DNA of 64,000 nucleotides from Rubrivirga sp. SAORIC476 (GCF_002283555.1 NZ_MVOI01000003.1:1781578-1845577); one strand, 5' to 3'. Counted from the first letter of the stretch, positions 37,371 through 47,015 are shown. Numbers and translations are program-made. Notes: generated from the sequence alone by a model not told the origin.

Positions 37371-38225
37371 ATGACTCAGCGCATCCTCGTCGTCCTCGAT
37401 CCCGACTCTGACACCCCCGTCGCCACAGACACCGCCATCGACATCGCTCGCCTGACCGGAGGCGAAGTCACGGGCCTCGCATTCGTCGACAAGGACTCCA
37501 TCGGCAACGACGCCGCCGGAGGTGGGATCGGGTCGATGTACTTCGCCGAGCGCCTCCGCGAGCAGCTTACCGAGGAGACGCGCGAGAAGGCCAAGGACCT
37601 GATCGCCGCTTTTACCGCACGCGTCGAGGCGCAGGGTGTCGCACACTCCGGCGACCGCGTCGGCGAGGGCGAACTCGTCAAGAGCCTCCTCGACGAGATG
37701 CGGACGCACGACCTGCTGGTGGCAGGGCGTGAGAGCCACTTCTACTACGCGGAGCCCGAGCGCCGTACCCATACCCTCGGCAAGGTTCTCCAGGACGCCG
37801 CCGCCGCCACGCTCATCGTCGGCACCGAGCGGCCGACCGTCCGACGCGTCGCGGTGGCCTATGACGGCAGCGGGCCCTCCGCGCGGGCGATGCAGAAGTT
37901 TGCTCACCTCGCGCCCTTCGGCACCGACCTCGATGTCGAGGTGGTCCACGTCCGCGGCGGCTCCGAGGCGGACGTTCTCGCCAGCGACCGGCTCCGGCAG
38001 GACGCGGCAGCCTACCTCCGTGCCCATGGCTTCGAGCGCGTCACCACGACCGCCATCGAGAGCAGTGACCCGGCCAACCGCATCTGCGAACTCGCCCAGG
38101 GAGACCGCGCCGACCTCGTCGTCTCGGGCGCGTTCGCCAAGAAAGGCTTCCGCAAGATGCTGTTCGGGTCGAGCGCCACGAAGCTGCTGGAGCAGGCCAC
38201 CGTCCCGCTCTTCCTCTACCACTAG
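37371..38225 (+). CDS. Tandem-domain universal stress protein
   Basis: 284 residues: two UspA folds in series (about 1-145 and 150-284). The second keeps the nucleotide-binding tail G-x-F-x-KKGFRKMLFGSSATKLL followed by TVPLFLYH; the first is more divergent (RRTHTLGKVLQDAAAATLIVG). Usp proteins bind ATP and help survival under starvation or oxidative stress. It lies directly downstream of the proposed origin, with a palindrome and a promoter-like element upstream, and converges on the cardiolipin synthase gene. Confidence 0.9.
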   Translation: MTQRILVVLDPDSDTPVATDTAIDIARLTGGEVTGLAFVDKDSIGNDAAGGGIGSMYFAERLREQLTEETREKAKDLIAAFTARVEAQGVAHSGDRVGEGELVKSLLDEMRTHDLLVAGRESHFYYAEPERRTHTLGKVLQDAAAATLIVGTERPTVRRVAVAYDGSGPSARAMQKFAHLAPFGTDLDVEVVHVRGGSEADVLASDRLRQDAAAYLRAHGFERVTTTAIESSDPANRICELAQGDRADLVVSGAFAKKGFRKMLFGSSATKLLEQATVPLFLYH

Positions 38226-38264
38226 CCAGAAGGCTCCGCCTCGGCGTCGAGGTGGAGCGGGTCG

Positions 38265-39722
38265 CTACAGCACCGGCGCCAGCATCCGGGTGGCGTTGGC
38301 GGCGAACCGGAACGCGAAGGACTTCCCCTCGATGTCCTTGAGCCCGATCTCGGTGCAGGACGCCAAGTCGCGCTCCAGCATTCGCGCCACGTCGTCGCAG
38401 ACGCCCTCGTCGTGGGCCACCACCGTCGCCTCGAAGTTGAGGCGGAACGAGCGGTTGTCGAAGTTGGCCGTCCCCACCGCCGCGAAGTCCCGGTCGACGA
38501 CAGCCACCTTCTGGTGCATGAAGCCGTCCTCGTACAGGAACACGCGGACACCCGTGCGCGCCACATCCGGCAGGTAGGCGTAGGGGACGTACTTGAAGAA
38601 GATGCTGTCGCTCGTCCGCGGCATCAGGATTCGCACGTCCACGCCGCGGAGAGCGGCCAGCTGGAGCGCACCGAGCACGCGCCCGTCCGGCACGAAGTAG
38701 GGCGTCGCGATCCAGATCCGCTGCTCAGCGCTCTCGATGACGTGCGCGTAGAGCAGCCCGCAAGTTTCGATCTCATCGGCCGGTCCGGACGCCAGCACCA
38801 GCGCGGTCTGGTCGGCCTCCTCCGAGGCCGTGGGCTCCCACTGGAGGCCGTCGATCTCTTCACGGGTCCCGTAGAACCAGTCGCGGCAGAATGACAGCTG
38901 CAGGCCCTGCACGATCGGCCCGTGGACCCGCAGGTGGGTGTCCCGCCAGTTCCCGATCGTCTCGTCGCGTCCCAGGTACTCATCGCCCACGTTGAGGCCG
39001 CCCGCGAACGCGACCCGGCCGTCGCACACCACGATCTTGCGGTGATTGCGGAAGTTGAGGCGTAGCTTCTTGAGCCAGCTGCGCGGCCCGCTGAAGGGGC
39101 AGACGGTCACTCCCGCCGCGTCGAGCTCGCGGCGATAGCTGCGAGGCAGTTTGATCGAGCCCACCGTGTCGTACATCAGCCGGACCTCGACGCCACGGCG
39201 GGCCGCCGCGATCAGTCGCTCCTTGAACGCCCGCCCGATCTGGTCGTCGTGGATGATGTAGAACTGTGCCAGCACGTACCGCTCTGCCGCGTCGATGCCC
39301 GCGAAGAGCGCGTCGAAGGTGTCGTCGCCGTCCACGAGCAACTCGATCTGGTTGCCGGTCGTGAACGGCACCGTGGCCATCTGGTCGAAGGCCTGCATCT
39401 CGCCCACCTCCCGGCCCTCGGCCGTCCCGTGCGGGGCGAGAAACGCCTTCAGCGCACCATGCGAGGCCTGCTCCAGTCCGTCCGCGATCTCGTTGTCGAA
39501 GGTCCGTAGCGCGTCGACGTAGTCGTCGAAGCGTGAGCGGCCCAGGATGAAGTACAGCGGGATGGCGACCAGCGGCACCGTCGCGAGCGCGAAGACCCAC
39601 GCCGTGGTCCCCTGCGGCGTCCGCGTCTTCATGACCGCGTCCACCGCCGACAGAAAGCCGAGCGCGTACACGACCGCCAGCCCGATGCCTGCCAGTCCGA
39701 AGTTGAAGGTGCCGATGTCCAT
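38265..39722 (-). CDS. clsA: Cardiolipin synthase (phospholipase D family)
   Basis: 485 residues. Two N-terminal membrane helices (FGLAGIGLAVVYALGF and AWVFALATVPLVAIPLYFIL) are followed by two HKD catalytic motifs: HRKIVVCDGRVAFAGGLN and HQKVAVVDRDFAAVGTANFD. It condenses two phosphatidylglycerols to cardiolipin at the inner membrane. The ATG at 39722 is preferred; a GTG at 39737 is in frame. Oddly for this window, GGAGGT lies just before the ATG, but one base away, too close to act as a Shine-Dalgarno. The histidine kinase gene is 48 bp upstream on the same strand. Confidence 0.95.
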   Translation of the reverse strand: MDIGTFNFGLAGIGLAVVYALGFLSAVDAVMKTRTPQGTTAWVFALATVPLVAIPLYFILGRSRFDDYVDALRTFDNEIADGLEQASHGALKAFLAPHGTAEGREVGEMQAFDQMATVPFTTGNQIELLVDGDDTFDALFAGIDAAERYVLAQFYIIHDDQIGRAFKERLIAAARRGVEVRLMYDTVGSIKLPRSYRRELDAAGVTVCPFSGPRSWLKKLRLNFRNHRKIVVCDGRVAFAGGLNVGDEYLGRDETIGNWRDTHLRVHGPIVQGLQLSFCRDWFYGTREEIDGLQWEPTASEEADQTALVLASGPADEIETCGLLYAHVIESAEQRIWIATPYFVPDGRVLGALQLAALRGVDVRILMPRTSDSIFFKYVPYAYLPDVARTGVRVFLYEDGFMHQKVAVVDRDFAAVGTANFDNRSFRLNFEATVVAHDEGVCDDVARMLERDLASCTEIGLKDIEGKSFAFRFAANATRMLAPVL

Positions 39723-39770
39723 GACCTCCGTATCCACCCCGCCGCCGCCGCGTTCCCCCGCGCGGCCAGG

Positions 39771-41207
39771 TCAGCCCGCCTCGGTCTCCTCCAGCGCGTC
39801 GAGCGCCGTGACCGACGCCTTGGGCGCGTCGATGGGCAGGCAGACCTCGAAGACCGTGCGGCCCGGGGCGCTCTCCAGCGAAATCGTCCCCTCGTGCTGC
39901 ATCACGATCCGTCGGGCGATGTCGAGGCCCAGGCCCGTGCCCTCACCAGGCTCCTTGGTGGTGTAGAACGCTTCGAAGATGCGCTCCTGCGCCTCCTCCG
40001 GGATGCCCGGCCCGTCGTCAGCGATCGTGACGCAGACGAGCGCTCCCTCGGTGCGTGTCGCGATCTCGACCGTCCCGCCCTCCGGCACGGCGTCGAGCGC
40101 GTTGTCGAGGAGGTTGGTCCAGACCTGGTTGATCTCGCCCGGATACACGCACACCTCCGGCACGTCCTCGCCGTAGTCGCGGACCACGCGAACCGACTTG
40201 GCTCGGACGGTGTGGCCGAGCATGGTCAGCGTCTGGTCCAGCCCCTCGCCGAGGTCGACTCGCTGGCGGTCGGGCGACTGGTCGCGGTGGGTGTAGCCCT
40301 TCACCGAGGCCACCAGATCCGAGATCCGCCCGGCCGCCCGCTCGATCTCGGCGAGCAGACGGTTGGACGCCAGTCCTTTCTCGATCCACAGGATCACGTC
40401 CGTCAGCGCGTCCTCGTCCACGTGCTCGGCCATGTGGGTGAGGGCCTTCGGCGTAACGCCCTCCTCGGCCAGCACCTCCGCGATCACGTAGGCATGGGGC
40501 ACGTCGTGGTCCTCCAGCCAGTCGGCGAGCGCGTCCTCTCGCTCGCCTCGTTCGAGGGTGGTGAGGGTGCCGGGCGTGGGAGCGGTACAGGTCATGAGCG
40601 CGGCACGAGCGGCCTCTACCTGGTCCGGCGTGAGGCCGTGGCCGGTGAGCCGGGTCACCAGCTTCGGCATCAGGTCGAGCCGCTCGCGGAGGTCGGACAC
40701 CGAGCGGCGGATGGCGGCCGCCGGGTTGTTGAGCTCGTGGGCCAGCCCGGCCGACAGCTTGCCGAGCGCCATCATCTTCTCGCGCTGCACGTCGTTCTTC
40801 GACGACTCCCGGACGCGATCCGTCATGCGCGCCACGAGCCGCTTGCCCACCTCCGGCATCCGGTTCAGCATCTCCGCGAAGTGCTGCTGGTCGACGCTCG
40901 CGATCCGGCTGTCCGCGATCGTCACCCCCTCGCCGCTGAACGTCTCCATCCGCGAGAACGGCAGCAGGCCGCTGATTTCCCCCTCCCGGACCGTCCCGAA
41001 CAACGTCCGCGTGCCGTTGGTGAGGGAGAAGATCTGGAAGCCTCCCTCGAGCACGGCGAACATGGCCTCTGCCTTCGCGCCGTGCTCGAACGGCCGCACG
41101 CCCTCGGCGAACGTACGCTCCTCGGAGACGGAGGCCAGCCACTCGAGCGCGTCGTCGTCCTGGTCGGAGAACACGTCGATGGTGCGGAGGTCGGCGGCGG
41201 TGATCAT
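39771..41207 (-). CDS. Sensor histidine kinase with cyclic-nucleotide-binding-like domain
   Basis: 478 residues without a signal or membrane helix. The N-terminus (about 8-120) is a CRP-type cNMP-binding fold: FSDQDDDALEWLASV, FEHGAKAEAMFAVLEGGFQIF, GEISGLLPFSRM. Then HisKA with phospho-acceptor His157 in GLAHELNNPAAAIRRS, a 150-residue helical insert, and HATPase_c with NLLDNALDAVP, DDGPGIP and GTGLGLDIARRI. It is a soluble kinase probably sensing a cyclic nucleotide or redox ligand. No response regulator is adjacent; the partner is unknown. The leader is CTCCCCCCTCCCC. Confidence 0.92.
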   Translation of the reverse strand: MITAADLRTIDVFSDQDDDALEWLASVSEERTFAEGVRPFEHGAKAEAMFAVLEGGFQIFSLTNGTRTLFGTVREGEISGLLPFSRMETFSGEGVTIADSRIASVDQQHFAEMLNRMPEVGKRLVARMTDRVRESSKNDVQREKMMALGKLSAGLAHELNNPAAAIRRSVSDLRERLDLMPKLVTRLTGHGLTPDQVEAARAALMTCTAPTPGTLTTLERGEREDALADWLEDHDVPHAYVIAEVLAEEGVTPKALTHMAEHVDEDALTDVILWIEKGLASNRLLAEIERAAGRISDLVASVKGYTHRDQSPDRQRVDLGEGLDQTLTMLGHTVRAKSVRVVRDYGEDVPEVCVYPGEINQVWTNLLDNALDAVPEGGTVEIATRTEGALVCVTIADDGPGIPEEAQERIFEAFYTTKEPGEGTGLGLDIARRIVMQHEGTISLESAPGRTVFEVCLPIDAPKASVTALDALEETEAG

Positions 41208-41463
41208 GGCAGCGCAGGGGAGGGGGGAGCGTGAACGCGGGCCCAGGAGGCAGGCTCCGGACCTACCTGCCGCCGAGGGCTTTCCTCGCGGCCTCGGAAC
41301 GAGCTGGCCCGGTCGGCACGGGTTCGCGGATCGGAACGTTGACCCCTTCTTCCGGTCGGCCTCCTTCGTGCTTGCTCCGCGGGCATGTGGTGGCAGTCTC
41401 GGCGTTTCGCCTTCTCTCGACTCGACCGGCAGGGTAGCCTGCGTCTCCATCCCACGCCCTCGA

Positions 41464-42246
41464 ATGCGTTTCCTCGCTCTTCTCGTCGCAGCCGTCACCA
41501 TTACCGCGTGCGGCTCCTCGCCCCTTCTGTACGCGGCGTCGCCCGCCACATCCGACACCGTCGTCGATGGGCGAGCGAGCGAGTGGCCGTCCGCGCTACG
41601 CCCGGTGCCGGAAGAGTCGGGCCTGAGCGTCGGCTTCCGTCACGACGGGGACGATCTCGTGGTCGCCGTCATCGCGGGTGACGACCGGCAGGCACGGCGC
41701 ATCGCGGTCGGCGGCCTCCGCGTGTGGGTGGACCCGATGGGTGGGACCGATCGCGCGCTCGGCATCCGCTACCCGTCGCCCGAGGCGCCCGACGCCCGGT
41801 CGGTGGTGCGGAACGGTCCGCGCGCCGGCGGCCCGGCGGCGAGCGACGATCCCCAGCGGCTCCGGCGCCGGTTCGAGTCCGGCCTCGACCAGATGGAGGT
41901 GACCCGTGGCATCCTGACGCAGCGCGCGGCGGCGGACGGCTCCTTCGGCGGGCTGGCTGCCTCTGCGACCTGGGGGGCGCGCGGTCTGGTCGTCGAGATG
42001 CGGATTCCGCTGACGGCAGCGCCGGGCCTGCTGGAGACCTCTGCTGATGGAACGGTCGGCATCGGCGTCGAGCTGCTCGACGTGCGGACGACCGCGATGC
42101 AGGCCCGCATGCGGAACGGACGCCGCCCGGCTCGCCCCCGCGAGGGCGCCGACGACCGGCCGATGCCCCCGGCGGAAGGTCCGGCCGTGGAGCCGGAGAT
42201 CGACATCGCGACGGTCACGCGCTGGATGCAGGTGGACCTGGAGTGA
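41464..42246 (+). CDS. Lipoprotein with CBM9-like (DOMON-type) fold
   Basis: 260 residues: lipoprotein signal (AAVTITAC, Cys about 16), then VVDGRASEWPSALRPV, SVGFRHDGDDLVVAVIAGD, GLRVWVDPMGGTDRALGI and the later VVEMRIPL, which follow the layout of family-9 carbohydrate-binding-like or DOMON domains (D-G-x-x-x-x-W start). Ligand unknown. It diverges from the kinase gene, and converges on the ROK gene. Confidence 0.7.
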   Translation: MRFLALLVAAVTITACGSSPLLYAASPATSDTVVDGRASEWPSALRPVPEESGLSVGFRHDGDDLVVAVIAGDDRQARRIAVGGLRVWVDPMGGTDRALGIRYPSPEAPDARSVVRNGPRAGGPAASDDPQRLRRRFESGLDQMEVTRGILTQRAAADGSFGGLAASATWGARGLVVEMRIPLTAAPGLLETSADGTVGIGVELLDVRTTAMQARMRNGRRPARPREGADDRPMPPAEGPAVEPEIDIATVTRWMQVDLE

Positions 42247-42276
42247 GGGGTGGTCTCTTCGCCCGTCGTATGACGC

Positions 42277-43179
42277 CTAGGGCGTGCTCACCGGCCACAG
42301 CCACGCTGCCCCGCGGACGCCGCTCGAATCGCCGTGGACGTTCTGGACCACGCGCGTGACGACTCGGTCCGAGAAGACCCACGGCGCGAGCGCCTCGGCG
42401 GCGCTCTCGGCTAGGCCGGGCAGGTTGGACATCCCGCCCCCGAGCACGATGACGTCGGGGTCCAGCAGCGTCACGAGCTGCCCCAGCCCACGCCCGAGGC
42501 GGTCGACGTAGCGGTCCATCGTGGCCTGCGCGTCGGTGTCGCCCGCCTCGGCGTGCGCGACGATCTCGCGCGTCGAGAGGGCGTGGCCGGTGTGACGCTC
42601 GTGGTCGGCAGCGAAGCTGGGGCCGGAGAGGAACGTCTCGATGCAGCCCGAGCGCCCACAGTAGCAGGGTGGCCCCGGCCGCTCGTCGTCGCGCGGCCAC
42701 GGCAGGGGGACGTGCCCCCACTCGCCCGCGATGCGGTTGGCGCCGTCCACCACCTCGCCGCGCACCACGAGCCCGCCGCCGACGCCGGTGCCGAGGATGA
42801 CGCCGAACACGACCTCGGCACCCGCGCCGCCCCCATCGCTCGCCTCCGAGAGTGCGAACGCATTCGCGTCGTTCGTCACCCGGACTGGCCGCCCCAGGTG
42901 CGTCGCAAGGTCCTCGCGGAACGGCTTCCCGTTGAGCCACAACGAGTTGGCGTTCCTGACGAGTCCAGAGGCTGCGTCGATGGCGCCGGGGATGCAGAGA
43001 CCGACTGTCGCCCCCTCGCCGACCGTGCTCTCGATGTCATCCACCACCTGCGTCAGGGCAGCCAGGGTGCCGTCGTAGTCTCGCGGCGTCGCCACCCGCT
43101 GACGAACGGCCTCGGTGCCGTCGTCGCGGAGGGCGAGACCCTCGATCTTGGTGCCGCCGAGGTCGATGCCGATGCGCAT
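42277..43179 (-). CDS. ROK-family sugar kinase (fructokinase/Mak-like)
   Basis: 300 residues. ATP motif RIGIDLGGTKIEGLAL, sugar-binding NDANAFALSEA, the ROK signature GVILGTGVGGGLVVRGEVV with GEWGHVPL, and the zinc cluster CYCGRSGCIETFLSGPSF, whose form is closest to Mak-type fructokinases. It should phosphorylate fructose, mannose or a related hexose. It follows comEC on the same strand. The leader is CTCCCCCTCCCAC, with a TAGGCTTC element at 43203-43210. Confidence 0.92.
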   Translation of the reverse strand: MRIGIDLGGTKIEGLALRDDGTEAVRQRVATPRDYDGTLAALTQVVDDIESTVGEGATVGLCIPGAIDAASGLVRNANSLWLNGKPFREDLATHLGRPVRVTNDANAFALSEASDGGGAGAEVVFGVILGTGVGGGLVVRGEVVDGANRIAGEWGHVPLPWPRDDERPGPPCYCGRSGCIETFLSGPSFAADHERHTGHALSTREIVAHAEAGDTDAQATMDRYVDRLGRGLGQLVTLLDPDVIVLGGGMSNLPGLAESAAEALAPWVFSDRVVTRVVQNVHGDSSGVRGAAWLWPVSTP

Positions 43180-43228
43180 GGGTGTGGGAGGGGGAGTGTC
43201 CGGAAGCCTACGCACAGCGGGTCTCTTC

Positions 43229-45706
43229 TTACCGCCAGTCCACCCGCTCGACGCGTTCCCCGTCCGAGCGAAGCCAGATGGCGCCTTCGGCGGAGGTGTG
43301 GAGCAGGTCGGCGCCGGTCTCGGCCCAGCGCGCCAGCGGCTCGGCGTTCGGCAGGCCGTAGCGGTTGCGCCGCGCCACCGACACGACAGCGACCTCCGGC
43401 TGGCCGACGGCTGCAACCAGCGCGGCGGTCGACGACGTGCGGGAGCCGTGGTGCCCCACCTTCACGACGTCGGCACCGAGGTGAGCACGGAACCGGCCGA
43501 CGAGTGCAGCCTCCCCGGCGACCTCGGCATCGCCGGTCAGCAGCCAGCGAGTCGCGCCGTGCTCGATGCGCAGGACCACCGAGGCGTCGTTGGGTGATGA
43601 CATCGGCCCAGAAGGTCCCAGGACCCGAATCCGCACCGCCGGGTCGACGGCCAGCGTGTCGCCCCCGCTCACGGGCTGAATGGGAATGCCGAGCGAGTCG
43701 GCCACGTGGAGGACATCGGTCCAGAGAGCGGACTCGCCGTCTTGCCCGTTCGTAATCAGCCGGCCCACCTCGACGGCCGTGAGGAGCGACCGGGTGCCCC
43801 CGATGTGGTCGGCGTCGGCGTGGGTGAGCACGAGCGCGTCGAGGCGGCGGATGCCGTATCGGTGGAGGTGGGGGAGGAGCGTTCGTTCGCCCTCGTCCAC
43901 GTACGGCGAGCGCAGCCCGGCGTCCACGAGGACCTGCGCGCCGCCGGGAGTCGAGATCAGCGTCGCGTCTCCCTGACCCACGTCGAGGAACACGACATCC
44001 AGTGCTGGCTCGGCGTCGCCTCGCACCACGCCCATCCAGGATCCGAGGGCGAGGCAGCCGACGGCGGCCATCGTCAGGCGTCGCCGGGCGACGGGGCGGC
44101 GGCTGAACGCGAGCGCGGCCAGAAAGAGGACGCTCGCCGCCAGGACCAAGGGCGCATCGAGGAAGCCGTCGTAGGTCGCCCACCCGAGCGTTTCGGCACC
44201 TGTTTCGGTCGTCCAGAGAAGCGCACGGCCCGCGACATCCGCGAGAGCGCCGAAGGTCGCGGCCAGGACGGGCACCGGTGCGCTGAGCGTGCAGGCGATG
44301 CCGGCCCCGAGCGTCGCCGCCGTCAGCGGGATGGCGACGACGTTGAGCACCAGCCCGCCGACGGGGAGCCGCCCGAAGTGGGCCAGCAGTGCTGGGGCCG
44401 TCCCGAGCGTCGCCGCCACCGAGGTCGCCATCGACCCGGCCACGAACATCCCTGGAGCCGACTGGCCGATGCGCTCGGGTACGGCGGACGTCAGGAGGGG
44501 CGTCAGCGTCACGAGGGCAACTACCGCGCCGAACGACAACTGAAACCCGACGTCGAACAGGGCCGCCGGGCGGTGGACGAGGATCGCGACCGCGGCCACG
44601 CCCAGCGTGTTCAGCGCGTCGGCTGGTCGCTCCAACGTCCGGCCGACGAGTACGAGAGCGACCATCACGAACGCGCGCACCACCGACACCGACGCCCCAG
44701 CCACGAGCACATAGACCGCCAGCAGCGCCAGTGTGATGGCCGTTCGCGTCCGCTCGACCTGCTGCCGCCGAAGTCCGAGGCGGCCGAGGAGGGGCTTCAG
44801 CAACTGGTACAGCACCAGCCCCACCAGGCCGACGTGGAGGCCAGATACGGCCAGCAGGTGCATCAGGCCGGTCGCGCGGAAGGCGTCCAGCGTCGGCGCG
44901 TCGATGGCGCTGCGGTCGGCGAGAAGGAGCGCACTCAGAAGCGCCTGCACGTCACGCGTGGGGATGTCGCGAGCCAGTGCCCGACGGACGCGGGCCCGGA
45001 CTGCCTCCGTGATTCTCGGCACCGGATGGTCGGTCGCGCCGAGGAACGTCACGTCGGCCTCGCTCGCTACATCCAGCATCGCGCCGACTCCCTGCCGCGC
45101 GAGGTACGCGGCGTAGTCGAACTGGGCCGGGTTGCGCCGCCTCGGCAGCGGTGCCAGTCGGCCCGTCAGCCGGACGCGGTCGCCAGGGCGCAGGACCGGG
45201 TACACGGCACCCGCCTCTCCGATCTGGAGCGACACCTGCACCCGTCCGCTCGCCCGTGCCCGTCGGTCCCCGCGTCCGGCCGAGTCCACGTCGGCCGCGA
45301 AGCGGATGGACCACGTCCGCTCAGGTACGTCCGCGACGGTGCCCCAGACGGTGATGGGTGTCGCATGGTCCAGGCTGTCCGCTTCCTCCGCAGACCTCGC
45401 GACGTGGGCGATGGCGTCTGGCGGTACCGCGCGCCACGCCGCGTGTCGGGCGGCTCCGAGGGCGATGGCTGCGACCCCCACAGCCAAGGCGACCACCAGA
45501 GGTCGCAGCGTGACCAGCTGCTTCCTCGTTCCTGCAACGTATCCGGCTGCAGCCGCGGCGGCGGCCAAGCCGAGAGCGATCCACGCCATCGGGCCGACCT
45601 CGGGGACGGCATGGCCGATCCCAATCCCGACCGAGACGACCGCGGCGACGGCCAGTGCGGGGCGCGTCCCGAGGTGGAGCGGGGGAGGGGGAGGAGCGAG
45701 CGGCAT
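43229..45706 (-). CDS. comEC: ComEC/Rec2 DNA-uptake channel
   Basis: 825 residues: two N-terminal helices and a DUF4131 OB-like domain (about 60-220), the polytopic Competence domain with GLMHLLAVSGLHVGLVGLVL and ASVSVVRAFVMV, then a C-terminal metallo-beta-lactamase-like domain with VVFLDVGQGDATLIST, LTHADADHIGG and VVKVGHHGSRTSS. ComEC carries single-stranded DNA across the inner membrane in natural transformation; the C-terminal domain is thought to degrade the other strand. All regions are intact. The ATG at 45706 begins before the first helices; the longer frame runs through nusB and is a shadow. Confidence 0.95.
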   Translation of the reverse strand: MPLAPPPPPLHLGTRPALAVAAVVSVGIGIGHAVPEVGPMAWIALGLAAAAAAAGYVAGTRKQLVTLRPLVVALAVGVAAIALGAARHAAWRAVPPDAIAHVARSAEEADSLDHATPITVWGTVADVPERTWSIRFAADVDSAGRGDRRARASGRVQVSLQIGEAGAVYPVLRPGDRVRLTGRLAPLPRRRNPAQFDYAAYLARQGVGAMLDVASEADVTFLGATDHPVPRITEAVRARVRRALARDIPTRDVQALLSALLLADRSAIDAPTLDAFRATGLMHLLAVSGLHVGLVGLVLYQLLKPLLGRLGLRRQQVERTRTAITLALLAVYVLVAGASVSVVRAFVMVALVLVGRTLERPADALNTLGVAAVAILVHRPAALFDVGFQLSFGAVVALVTLTPLLTSAVPERIGQSAPGMFVAGSMATSVAATLGTAPALLAHFGRLPVGGLVLNVVAIPLTAATLGAGIACTLSAPVPVLAATFGALADVAGRALLWTTETGAETLGWATYDGFLDAPLVLAASVLFLAALAFSRRPVARRRLTMAAVGCLALGSWMGVVRGDAEPALDVVFLDVGQGDATLISTPGGAQVLVDAGLRSPYVDEGERTLLPHLHRYGIRRLDALVLTHADADHIGGTRSLLTAVEVGRLITNGQDGESALWTDVLHVADSLGIPIQPVSGGDTLAVDPAVRIRVLGPSGPMSSPNDASVVLRIEHGATRWLLTGDAEVAGEAALVGRFRAHLGADVVKVGHHGSRTSSTAALVAAVGQPEVAVVSVARRNRYGLPNAEPLARWAETGADLLHTSAEGAIWLRSDGERVERVDWR

Positions 45707-45785
45707 GACCCCATAGACCCGGAACCTCTCCAGATCTACCCCCCACTTCGTTGCCTCTTGATCCGGTCCATCGCGTTCGGCCGGG

Positions 45786-45793
45786 TATCTTTG
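45786..45793 (+). promoter_or_regulatory. Consensus Bacteroidota -7 element upstream of nusB
   Basis: TATCTTTG is an exact match to TAnnTTTG and lies 24 nt before the GTG start at 45818. A TTG at 45758-45760 is the nearest -33 candidate, 25 nt upstream, slightly far. Confidence 0.5.
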
Positions 45794-45817
45794 GAATCCC
45801 TCGCTCTCTCCCGTCCT

Positions 45818-46306
45818 GTGTCCCAGCCCCGTCCGAGCAAGCGCCGCCAGGTGCGCGAGCGCGTCCTCCAGGCGCTCTACGCCTTCGAAGCCAGCGGCGA
45901 CTCGGTCGACCACGTCCTCGCGACGGTCATCCGGCCCGCCTTCGAGGACGACCGGACCTACCTCCGCTTCGCCGAGCGTCTCTTCCTCAAGAGCGCCGAC
46001 GCGCGTCACGAGTGTGACGTGCTGATCGACAAGCACGTCGAAAACTGGGACCTCAGCCGCATCGCGCGGACGGACCGCTTCGTGCTCTGGATCGCCATCA
46101 CGGAGTTCCTCTACTTCGAGGACATCCCCCCGAAGGTGACGCTCAACGAGGCGCTGGAGGTGGCCCGTGCGTTCGGCACCGACAAGAGCGCCTCGTTCGT
46201 CAACGGCGTGCTGGACGCGGTTCTGCGAGAGCTTCGCCAGAGCGACCGGCTGAAGAAGTCCGGCCGCGGGCTCGTCGACTCGACGAACCGGGGCGGAGGC
46301 GCGTAG
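45818..46306 (+). CDS. nusB: Transcription antitermination factor NusB
   Basis: 162 residues, all-helical NusB domain: KRRQVRERVLQALYAFEASG at the N-terminus and DLSRIARTDRFVLWIAITEF, PPKVTLNEALEVARAFGTD and SASFVNGVLDAVLREL at the C-terminus. NusB with NusE binds boxA RNA and keeps polymerase elongating through rRNA; boxA-like sites are in the rRNA operon of this window. GTG start is chosen because upstream codons are not conserved and the promoter element is just before. It lies 4 bp before the phosphatase gene. Confidence 0.93.
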   Translation: MSQPRPSKRRQVRERVLQALYAFEASGDSVDHVLATVIRPAFEDDRTYLRFAERLFLKSADARHECDVLIDKHVENWDLSRIARTDRFVLWIAITEFLYFEDIPPKVTLNEALEVARAFGTDKSASFVNGVLDAVLRELRQSDRLKKSGRGLVDSTNRGGGA

Positions 46307-46310
46307 GGCG

Positions 46311-47015
46311 ATGGGGTGGTACGCGATCGGCGATGTCCACGGCTGCGCGCGAACGCTCGATGCGCTGCTCGACCGCCTGGCAGAGGATGCGGGCGGCGCC
46401 CTCGGACCCGCCGACACGCTCGTGTTCGTCGGCGACTACGTGGATCGTGGCCCGGCCAGCCCGCAGGTGCTGGACCGGATGCTGGAGTTGGAGGCTGCCT
46501 CGGAAGCGGGGACTGGTCCCCGGGCCCTCTTCCTGCGCGGCAACCACGACCAGATGATGCTCGACTACGCCGACGGCGTCGGCGACGCAGACCTCTGGTG
46601 GGTCAACGGCGGCCGGACGACGCTCGCAGCCTACGAAGCACGGGGCGACCTGCGCTTTCCTCCCGAGCACATCGCCTTCCTGCGGCGTACGGTCCTCGCC
46701 GCTCAGGGCGCCGGGGCGGCCTACGTCCACGCGGGCCTCGACACGCGCCGGTCGGTCGCGGACAATCTCGCGGACCCGGACCCGCGAATCGTCCTCTGGA
46801 CGCGCCAGCACTTCGACGCGGATCTCTCGCGATGGGAGATGCCGGTCGTGTGCGGGCACACGCCGGTCTCCGAGCCTGTCGACCACCCCGCGCTGATCGC
46901 CATCGACACCGGCGCCGTGTTCACGCATCGCGCCGGACTGGGTCGGATGACCGCCGTGGCGATGCCCGAGCGCCGCTTCCTGTCCGTGCCGACGGTCGAC
47001 GTGGTCGGCGGTTAG
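46311..47015 (+). CDS. PPP-family serine/threonine phosphatase-like metallophosphoesterase
   Basis: 234 residues with all PPP motifs: YAIGDVHGCARTL (GDxHG), FVGDYVDRGPASPQVL (GDxVDRG), LRGNHDQMM (GNHD), and later VHAGLDTR and VCGHTPV. It resembles bacterial PrpA/PrpB or ApaH-like enzymes acting on phosphoproteins or dinucleotides. A GGAGG lies 12 nt upstream but within the nusB end. It is probably co-transcribed with nusB. Its last 4 bp overlap the convergent barrel-like gene. Confidence 0.92.
   Translation: MGWYAIGDVHGCARTLDALLDRLAEDAGGALGPADTLVFVGDYVDRGPASPQVLDRMLELEAASEAGTGPRALFLRGNHDQMMLDYADGVGDADLWWVNGGRTTLAAYEARGDLRFPPEHIAFLRRTVLAAQGAGAAYVHAGLDTRRSVADNLADPDPRIVLWTRQHFDADLSRWEMPVVCGHTPVSEPVDHPALIAIDTGAVFTHRAGLGRMTAVAMPERRFLSVPTVDVVGG

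Noticed and set aside
43706-45700. The upstream part of a plus-strand frame that ends in nusB
   Set aside because: It is antisense to comEC; only the final 162 codons (from 45818) have NusB character.
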